The notes beneath the pieces were generated by a model. That model saw nothing but the letters and a program-made list of their open reading frames with translations, was not told the origin of the DNA and did no database searches. A DNA stretch of 6,518 nt from Phycisphaerales bacterium (lineage in GTDB: Bacteria > Pseudomonadota > Gammaproteobacteria > Competibacterales > Competibacteraceae). Position numbers and translations under genes: made by a program. Shown here piece after piece: positions 1-4,629 of this stretch (position 1 is the stretch's first letter; each line of letters opens with the position of its first letter). The stretch lies in contig JACSSB010000348.1 of the NCBI GenBank assembly GCA_014879435.1, forward strand, positions 1 to 6,518, written 5' to 3'.

Positions 1-333
1 CGGCATTGGGGCATCTTCGCGCTCGCACGGAGCGATTGGCGGCCGATGCGCGAACATTTGTGCAATCTGAACATGGTGTACGATCCAGACGGTCGCCCAC
101 TGTATTTTCGTTATTACGATCCTCGGGTACTGCGGGTCTATCTACCGAGTTGTGACGCCGAGGATCTGCAGACCCTGTTCGGCCCGATCAGTTGTTTGCT
201 GTGCGAGGATGAAGACGGTGCGTTGCTGAAATTCCAGTTCGTCGAAGGTCGGTTGCGCCGTGAGTGCGTCGAACTGAAGACTGCGGAGCGACCCCAGACA
301 CACGAATCGCGCCGAGACCCGGAAAAGGAGTAA
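1..333 (+). CDS. DUF4123 protein (T6SS effector chaperone/adaptor), 5'-truncated
   Basis: This is the C-terminal part of a DUF4123 protein. The family (Tap/TEC type) binds T6SS effectors in the cytoplasm and helps load them onto the VgrG spike. The frame is open from base 1 to the TAA at 331-333, about 110 codons. The ATG at 46 is probably not the start, because the 15 codons before it encode conserved family sequence (HWGIFALARSDWRP). The signature follows: a REHL segment, then DPDGRPLYFRYYDPRVLR, then LPSC and LFGPI, matching the usual 'HLrrfL...dGrpllfRfyDPrvLr...l..ffGp' pattern. The last 30 or so residues are charged and not distinctive. The true start, and probably VgrG, lie to the left of the window. 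The next gene begins 3 bases after the stop and its ribosome binding site lies within this gene, so the two form an operon. Family assignment is from remembered motifs. Confidence 0.85.
   Translation, partial: RHWGIFALARSDWRPMREHLCNLNMVYDPDGRPLYFRYYDPRVLRVYLPSCDAEDLQTLFGPISCLLCEDEDGALLKFQFVEGRLRRECVELKTAERPQTHESRRDPEKE
325..330 (+). promoter_or_regulatory. Ribosome binding site AAGGAG for the 337 start
   Basis: AAGGAG lies 6 bases before the ATG at 337, inside the last codons of the DUF4123 gene. It supports 337 over the in-frame ATG at 346, and suggests translation coupled to the upstream gene. Confidence 0.8.
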
Positions 334-336
334 GCC

Positions 337-1284
337 ATGCTGGTGATGCGCCAATCCCAAATGGAGGTTTTTGAACAGGTTGCGACGCAACGCTTTGAGG
401 CGGGTTTGCTGGAGTATCTGCAGACTTTTTTCCCGGAACAGACCGCTGCTTTGAGTCCCGCTCAGATGAATCAAGTCTTGCGCTACGGTCTGCAACGGGC
501 CGAAAGCCGAGGTTTGCAGACCGAGCGTGGCTTGTACCGCTATCTCGCCTTGATGTTCCTGTTGGGCAGCGGCTTCGATGAAGATCCGCAATTAGCTTGG
601 ATGCCGCCGCTACAACCTCCCGTACCTTCATCCGAAGAAGCGCAAGCGCCGGAATCCCTACAAACGTCGAGTACGCCAGCCACCTCGCCTGAGCACAGCA
701 AAGCGGCATCTCCACCGGAAACGCCCGATACCCGCATCGAAGCTGCATACACGCAGGCGATGGCTTTTTTGGATCGGACAGTGGGACCGAATAACGAATT
801 TCTACGACAGACGCTGAGTGTGCTGCGCCACCCGCAGATATTCGAGGGCTTGCCCGCCGCGCCCAGCTTTGGTCATCGCGTGCTGTTATTGCTGCAAAGC
901 TTGGCCCCGGAAAAATACCAAGCACTCAACGAGAAGATGTTGCATGCCGTAGTTCGTTCCGGTTACGAAGCCGCCAAGCGCCACGGAGTGAGTACCGAAC
1001 TGGGTATGATGAATTATCTGGCCTTGGCTTTCGTATTGGGTAGCGGATTCGATCAAGATCCGCTCTATCCTTGGGCAGCGGCGGTGCTGAGTGATCCGGC
1101 AATGGATGATCCGGCGAAGAAGGGTCAGGCTCTACGCGAGGCGGCCCTGAATTATCTGGCGACTTGTCTGCCCGCTTGTCCGCGCCGCGCCGAGCAAAGT
1201 GCCGCGCTTCTACTCAAACCAGCCAAGCCTTACCAGCAGATTATTGAGGAAGCAGCAGATGTCAGCATTAACTCCCCCTTTTGA
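337..1284 (+). CDS. T6SS-associated protein of unknown function with duplicated domain
   Basis: A 315-residue protein containing two copies of the same alpha-helical-looking domain. Copy 1 is about residues 11-88 and copy 2 about 169-246. Over residues 69-88 and 227-246 they share 14 of 20 identical positions, centred on LGSGFDxDP and ending in Trp. The linker (about 90-134) is rich in Pro, Ser, Ala and Glu and probably disordered. As I remember them, single-domain relatives ('MLxIRxxQMxxF...FFPEQ...RYGIxRA...FDxDPxxPW') commonly follow DUF4123 genes in T6SS cargo operons, but I know no named function. There is no signal peptide or membrane segment. Residues 266-315 resemble neither copy and include C277 and C281. 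The last codons (Ser-Pro-Phe-stop) lie inside the palindromic element at 1271-1362, so the C-terminus may have been altered by its insertion. A role in cargo recruitment is inferred from context only. Confidence 0.75.
   Translation: MLVMRQSQMEVFEQVATQRFEAGLLEYLQTFFPEQTAALSPAQMNQVLRYGLQRAESRGLQTERGLYRYLALMFLLGSGFDEDPQLAWMPPLQPPVPSSEEAQAPESLQTSSTPATSPEHSKAASPPETPDTRIEAAYTQAMAFLDRTVGPNNEFLRQTLSVLRHPQIFEGLPAAPSFGHRVLLLLQSLAPEKYQALNEKMLHAVVRSGYEAAKRHGVSTELGMMNYLALAFVLGSGFDQDPLYPWAAAVLSDPAMDDPAKKGQALREAALNYLATCLPACPRRAEQSAALLLKPAKPYQQIIEEAADVSINSPF
367..600 (+). repeat. Domain copy 1 of the duplicated protein
   Basis: Encodes residues 11-88 of the 315-residue protein. It contains FFPEQ, RYGLQRA and LGSGFDEDP. 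Codons 69-88 (541-600) are visibly similar to 1015-1074 at the DNA level as well, so this is an internal duplication. Confidence 0.75.
841..1074 (+). repeat. Domain copy 2 of the duplicated protein
   Basis: Encodes residues 169-246. It aligns to copy 1 without gaps from residues 207-246 against 49-88 (R..G...A....G..TE.G...YLAL.F.LGSGFD.DP...W). Upstream of residue 207 the match is weak. Copy 2 keeps the 'DPxYPW' ending usual in the single-domain relatives I remember, where copy 1 has DPQLAW, so copy 2 may be closer to the ancestral form. Confidence 0.7.
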
Positions 1285-1362
1285 AAAAGGGGGGTCGGGG
1301 GGGATTTTGCACAGCAACCTAGACTCAAATCCCCCTAGCCCCTCTTTGCTAAAGGGGGAACT
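1271..1362. repeat. Palindromic C-run/G-run element, probably a bidirectional terminator
   Basis: An imperfect inverted repeat: the left arm is about 1271-1308 and the right arm about 1326-1362, around a spacer of some 17 bases. The reverse complement of the right arm aligns to the left arm almost throughout, with a few mismatches and short gaps. Each arm is also a small hairpin: CCCCCTTTTGAAAAAGGGGG in the left arm, and CCCC.CTTT / AAAG.GGGG in the right. This nested architecture is typical of dispersed palindromic or MITE-like repeats found in many bacterial genomes, often between genes; that link is from memory. It occupies nearly all of the gap between two convergent genes, so it could terminate transcription from both sides. 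No transposase and no clear target-site duplication are visible. It supplies the TGA (1282-1284) that ends the plus-strand gene. Confidence 0.75.
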
Positions 1363-1374
1363 GAACGGTTACCT

Positions 1375-2610
1375 TTACACCAGCACCTCCCGGCACGCGG
1401 GATGACTGAGAAAAGCGCTCGGACTGGCGGTCAAGCCATAAGCCCCTGACTGAAACACTACGATCAAGTCACCGACTTCGGCTTTTGCTAATTCCATGCG
1501 CTCGGCCAGAATATCCAGCGGCGTACACAGTGGCCCAACTACCGAAACCACTTCTCGCTCAGTACCAGCCATGCGGTTGCCGACCGCCACCGGATAATTC
1601 TTGCGAATGACTTGACCAAAGTTGCCGGACGCCGCTAGGTGATGATGCAAACCGCCGTTAGTGATCAAAAAAGTATGGCCACGCGAGATTTTGCGATCCA
1701 CCACTTCGGCCACGTAAATTCCAGCCTCGCCGACCAGATAACGCCCAAATTCCAGCACCACCTGCGCTTGGGGCAGTCGTTCTTTTACCTGTGGCAGCCA
1801 GCGTTGCAGATTGGCGGCGATGGGTTCTAGATCCAGCGGCTTGTCGCCGGGGAAGTAAGGAATACCGAAGCCGCCGCCAATGTTCAGCAGGCGCACCGGT
1901 CCTGGCGCATCGGCTGCCAAGCGCAACGCCAGCTCGAAGATCCGATCATGAGCCTCGACAATGGCCGCCGCATGCAGATTTTGCGAGCCGGTGAAGATAT
2001 GGAAACCTTGAAAATCCAGCGCTAATTCCCCGATCCGCCGTAGTAGATCCGGTACTTGCTCGGCGTCTACCCCAAAGGGTTTAGGGCCGCCGCCCATCTT
2101 CATCCCGGAAGCTTTCAACTCGAAATCCGGGTTAACGCGTACTGCCACTCGTGGGCGCGGTCCCGGTGCTCGGTGCAACTGGGCGACGATTTCCAATTCA
2201 CCGGCTGATTCCAGATTAAGCGTTACTCCAGCGGCGATGGCGGTGGCTAGTTCCGCCGGGCGTTTGCCGGGGCCGGCGAAACTGATGCGCTTGGGTTCCA
2301 TGCCGCTATCCAGCGCGATTTTCAGCTCTCCAGCCGAAGCGACATCCAAGCCATCCACCAAGTTGGCCATGTGCTGGACCAATGCGGGCATCGGATTGGC
2401 TTTGATGGCGTAGTGCAATTCAATCGCTGACGGTAACGTTTGCCGCAGCAGCGCTACCCTTTGATCCAGTAAGCGACGGTCGTAGGCATAAAACGGAGTT
2501 TGTCCGACTCGCGCTGTCAGTTGTATCAGTGACATACCCCCGATCCACAAGCAGTCGTCGATCACTGGAAAGGAGTCCATGGGCCAGTGCGTAGGACGCG
2601 CGGTGGTCAC
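1375..2610 (-). CDS. PLP-dependent decarboxylase, exosortase A system-associated type
   Basis: A 411-residue fold-type III PLP decarboxylase of the diaminopimelate/ornithine decarboxylase group. It most resembles the family named 'pyridoxal-dependent decarboxylase, exosortase A system-associated' (TIGR03099, from memory). Visible motifs are HYAIKANP with the PLP-binding Lys70, the FHIFTGSQ segment (204-210), the phosphate-binding GGGFG loop (245-249), EFGR (287-290), GPLCTPLD with the likely catalytic Cys362, and GAYG around Tyr391. Length is normal and all key residues are present, so it should be active. The substrate is unknown; an amino acid is expected. The start is GTG at 2610, overlapping the ligase stop (GTGA), with AGGA 9 bases upstream on the minus strand. 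The alternative ATG at codon 11 has no clear ribosome binding site. True LysA is the main alternative, but the ligase partner argues against it. Confidence 0.85.
   Translation of the reverse strand: MTTARPTHWPMDSFPVIDDCLWIGGMSLIQLTARVGQTPFYAYDRRLLDQRVALLRQTLPSAIELHYAIKANPMPALVQHMANLVDGLDVASAGELKIALDSGMEPKRISFAGPGKRPAELATAIAAGVTLNLESAGELEIVAQLHRAPGPRPRVAVRVNPDFELKASGMKMGGGPKPFGVDAEQVPDLLRRIGELALDFQGFHIFTGSQNLHAAAIVEAHDRIFELALRLAADAPGPVRLLNIGGGFGIPYFPGDKPLDLEPIAANLQRWLPQVKERLPQAQVVLEFGRYLVGEAGIYVAEVVDRKISRGHTFLITNGGLHHHLAASGNFGQVIRKNYPVAVGNRMAGTEREVVSVVGPLCTPLDILAERMELAKAEVGDLIVVFQSGAYGLTASPSAFLSHPACREVLV
2607..2610 (-). other. GTGA stop/start overlap joining ligase and decarboxylase
   Basis: On the minus strand the ligase TGA (2609-2607) and the decarboxylase GTG (2610-2608) share bases. 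Such 4-base overlaps usually mean the second gene is translated by ribosomes finishing the first, keeping the two proteins in proportion. Confidence 0.8.
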
Positions 2611-4202
2611 GGTGGCAAATCCTGAAACAAGGTACGCAATTCCTCGGCCAGACGTTTGCGGTCGATCTTGCCATTAGGGCCACGCGGCAACTCTTCATGA
2701 CGGGTGATGACCCGTAAGGGCACCATGAAGTTGGGTAGATGCTGTTTACACTGGGCGATCAGTTCATTTTCACTGAAATTGCCATCCATCGCTTTGATCA
2801 CCGCCACTACGGCCTGACCCAGCGTTGGATGGAGGATACCCAGTGCCGCTGCTTCGGCTACTTGACCACTGCTGTATAGCACTTCCTCGACTTCGGTCGG
2901 ACTGACTCGGTAGCCGGAGGTCTTGATCATGTCGTCCTTGCGCCCAATGAAATACAGAAAGCCTTCTTCATCGCTACGCACGGTATCGCCGGACCAGACC
3001 GCCAGTTCGGTTAGAGGCAGACCGGGGTTTTGACCCGGTGCCGGGCGGAAGCGCTCGGCGGTATTGACCGGATCATTCCAGTAACCCAACGCGACCAGTG
3101 CCCCACGATGCACCAGTTCGCCGGGTTCACCGGGTGCACAGAGTGAACCATCTTCGCGTACCACCAGGATTTCAGCATTCGGGATGGCCTTGCCGATGGA
3201 GTCTGGGCGACGTTTGATTTCAGTCGGAGGTAGATAGGTGGAACGAAAAGCCTCGGTCAGACCGTACATGAGGAAGGGCGTGGTCTTGGGCAAGGCCCGG
3301 CGCAACGCGATCAAGGTGGCACGCGGCATGGCACCGCCGGAATTGGTGAGATAGCGCAAGCTGTCTATCGCCGCTTCCGGCCAGGATTGTTGCGCCAGTT
3401 GCACCCACATCGGAGGCACCGCTGCCAATCCGGTAATCCGCTCGCGAACCACGGTGTTCACCACGTCACGCGGTAACAGATAATCCATGAGTACCACACA
3501 CGCCCCGACGCTAAAGGCGGTGGTCATTTGGCTGAGGCCATAGTCGAAACTGAAAGGCAGTATCGCCAGAATACGATCATCGGCATGGTTGCCCAGATAA
3601 TCGACCACACTCTGGGCACCTGCCATCATGTTGCGGTGCGATAATACGACGCCTTTCGGTTTGCCGGTGCTGCCGGAGGTATACAGGATGGCCGCCATAT
3701 CGATATCGATCATTGCCGCTGTTGGGGAGCGACGGCTGTCCAGAGTCAGTAGCTCGGACCAGTCGATGACCTGAATATGGTGCACATGGCGGCGGGTGGT
3801 GGGCGTGGCATCGACCAGTACCAGACTGTGCAAGTCGGGGCAGTGAGTCAGCGCCGGTTCGAGCAGCTCCGCCCGCGCCTGGGCTGTGACCAGGATTCGC
3901 ACATTGCAATCACGCAGGATATGGGTGACTTGTTCGGCTTTGAGCAGGGGATTGATCGGTACGAATACCCCGCCAGCTCGTGCGGCGCCGAACAACGTGG
4001 CGACGGTTTCCAAGCGTTTCGGCAGGTAGACGGCGATCCGTTCCCCCCGGTTCAGATCGAGCGCCAGCAAACCTCGGGCCACGGCTTGCACCAAAGTGGC
4101 CAAGGTCGCGTAATCGGAATGGGTTTGCTGGTGGACGATCGCGGTAGCAGCGGGGTTGCGTTCGGCCTGTTCGAAAATGAGTTCATGCAGCAATCTGGCC
4201 AT
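2607..4202 (-). CDS. Acyl-CoA ligase (AMP-forming), exosortase A system-associated type
   Basis: A 531-residue ANL-superfamily adenylating enzyme that activates a carboxylic acid with ATP through an acyl-AMP and transfers it to CoA or another thiol carrier. Visible motifs are the P-loop-like YTSGSTGKPKG (174-184), MYGLTE (312-317), SGD (404-406), the hinge region GRKDDMIKTSGYR (420-432) and PNGKIDRKR with the catalytic Lys512 near the C-terminus. Both the large and small domains are complete. With the adjoining decarboxylase it matches the pair annotated as exosortase A-associated (TIGR03098 and TIGR03099, from memory), found beside PEP-CTERM/exopolysaccharide loci. The acyl substrate cannot be read from the sequence. 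The ATG at 4202 is the only reasonable start, since an in-frame TAA lies a dozen codons upstream with no start codon between; the nearest AGGA is 18 bases away, so initiation may be weak or leader-dependent. It is the first gene of a two-gene minus-strand operon. Confidence 0.88.
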   Translation of the reverse strand: MARLLHELIFEQAERNPAATAIVHQQTHSDYATLATLVQAVARGLLALDLNRGERIAVYLPKRLETVATLFGAARAGGVFVPINPLLKAEQVTHILRDCNVRILVTAQARAELLEPALTHCPDLHSLVLVDATPTTRRHVHHIQVIDWSELLTLDSRRSPTAAMIDIDMAAILYTSGSTGKPKGVVLSHRNMMAGAQSVVDYLGNHADDRILAILPFSFDYGLSQMTTAFSVGACVVLMDYLLPRDVVNTVVRERITGLAAVPPMWVQLAQQSWPEAAIDSLRYLTNSGGAMPRATLIALRRALPKTTPFLMYGLTEAFRSTYLPPTEIKRRPDSIGKAIPNAEILVVREDGSLCAPGEPGELVHRGALVALGYWNDPVNTAERFRPAPGQNPGLPLTELAVWSGDTVRSDEEGFLYFIGRKDDMIKTSGYRVSPTEVEEVLYSSGQVAEAAALGILHPTLGQAVVAVIKAMDGNFSENELIAQCKQHLPNFMVPLRVITRHEELPRGPNGKIDRKRLAEELRTLFQDLPP

Positions 4203-4334
4203 GCGTGTACGGGGATGAAGTCCTTTGAGCGAATGATAGGGTTATGAATGCGTATGATAATAATAGCCCTCGTCAGGAGGGGACAGTAGAACGGAAACAC
4301 AAGTAGGACGATTTCTTGCAATGTGGGGAGCCGC
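4203..4334. promoter_or_regulatory. Divergent intergenic region, likely promoters for both directions
   Basis: A 132-base gap between the ligase (leftward) and the glutaredoxin-like gene (rightward), so promoters for both operons should lie here. The most AT-rich patch, at 4253-4264, reads TATGATAATAAT and could serve as a -10 element, but I found no well-spaced -35 partner on either strand. The hexamer ATGATA occurs twice, at 4233-4238 and 4254-4259, exactly 21 bases apart. This could be a paired operator or chance. No ORF here looks real. Confidence 0.35.
4325..4330 (+). promoter_or_regulatory. Ribosome binding site GGGGAG for the 4335 start
   Basis: GGGGAG lies 4 bases before the ATG at 4335. 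This supports 4335 over the in-frame GTG at 4323, which has only an AGGA more than a dozen bases away. The spacing is short but acceptable. Confidence 0.55.
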
Positions 4335-4580
4335 ATGAAACTCCAGCAAATCGAGCCGATTCTGGCGCTGTACACCACCTGTGGCTGCCATCTGTGTGAG
4401 CAAGCTGAGGCTTTGCTCCAACATTGGGTGACTCGGATTGACATGATCGAGATCGCCGATGATGCAGAATTGCTGGATCGCTATGGGGTCCGCATTCCGG
4501 TTTTGCGCCGGATTGATAACGGAAAAGAGCTGGATTGGCCGTTCGACACAGCCGGAATCGAAGATCTGCTGGCTGGGTGA
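4335..4580 (+). CDS. Glutaredoxin-like DUF836 family protein
   Basis: A small cytoplasmic thioredoxin-fold protein of 81 residues, matching the DUF836/glutaredoxin-like family (PF05768, from memory). The N-terminal strand LALYTTCGCHLC carries the redox motif C18-H-L-C21 with an extra Cys16 just before it. The usual helix follows (EQAEALLQHW), then IEIADDAELLDRYGVRIPVL with the cis-Pro55 of the fold, and ELDWPFD, a conserved element of this family. Length is typical. These proteins are thought to act in thiol-disulfide exchange, but the partner here is unknown. The gene lies 49 bases before the beta-oxidation gene on the same strand, with no visible terminator between, so the two are probably co-transcribed; whether they are functionally linked is unclear. 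A GTG at 4323 would add four residues (MGSR) but is less likely. Confidence 0.8.
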   Translation: MKLQQIEPILALYTTCGCHLCEQAEALLQHWVTRIDMIEIADDAELLDRYGVRIPVLRRIDNGKELDWPFDTAGIEDLLAG

Positions 4581-4611
4581 TCAAGCGAAATCGAGTGTCC
4601 ACGAAAGACTC

Positions 4612-4617
4612 AGGAGG
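4612..4617 (+). promoter_or_regulatory. Strong ribosome binding site AGGAGG for the 4630 start
   Basis: A full AGGAGG lies 12 bases before the ATG at 4630. The spacing is long, but no nearer start codon opens the frame, and the GxGxxG NAD-binding motif begins 14 residues in, as expected for this family. Confidence 0.7.
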
Positions 4618-4629
4618 AACCATAAAAAT

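Noticed and set aside
46..48. ATG as the start of the DUF4123 gene
   Set aside because: The frame is open back to base 1 and the codons before 46 encode conserved family sequence, so the gene begins outside the window.
188..925. A 245-codon open frame on the minus strand
   Set aside because: It lies antisense to two genes with recognisable protein features. Its own translation shows no family motif and is the Arg/Ser/Pro-rich product expected of a shadow frame.
1289..1303. Possible G-quadruplex in the two long G-runs
   Set aside because: Only two G-runs (6 and 7 bases) lie close together and both have complementary C-runs nearby, so hairpin formation explains them better.
1271..1362. The palindrome as a classical intrinsic terminator or CRISPR fragment
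   Set aside because: There is no clear U-tract directly after the long stem on either strand, so termination is only a possibility; there are no repeated units with spacers, so it is not CRISPR.
4225..4258. TTGAGC with TATGAT as a sigma-70 promoter
   Set aside because: The spacer is 22 bases, too long for a normal promoter, and no better pairing was found.
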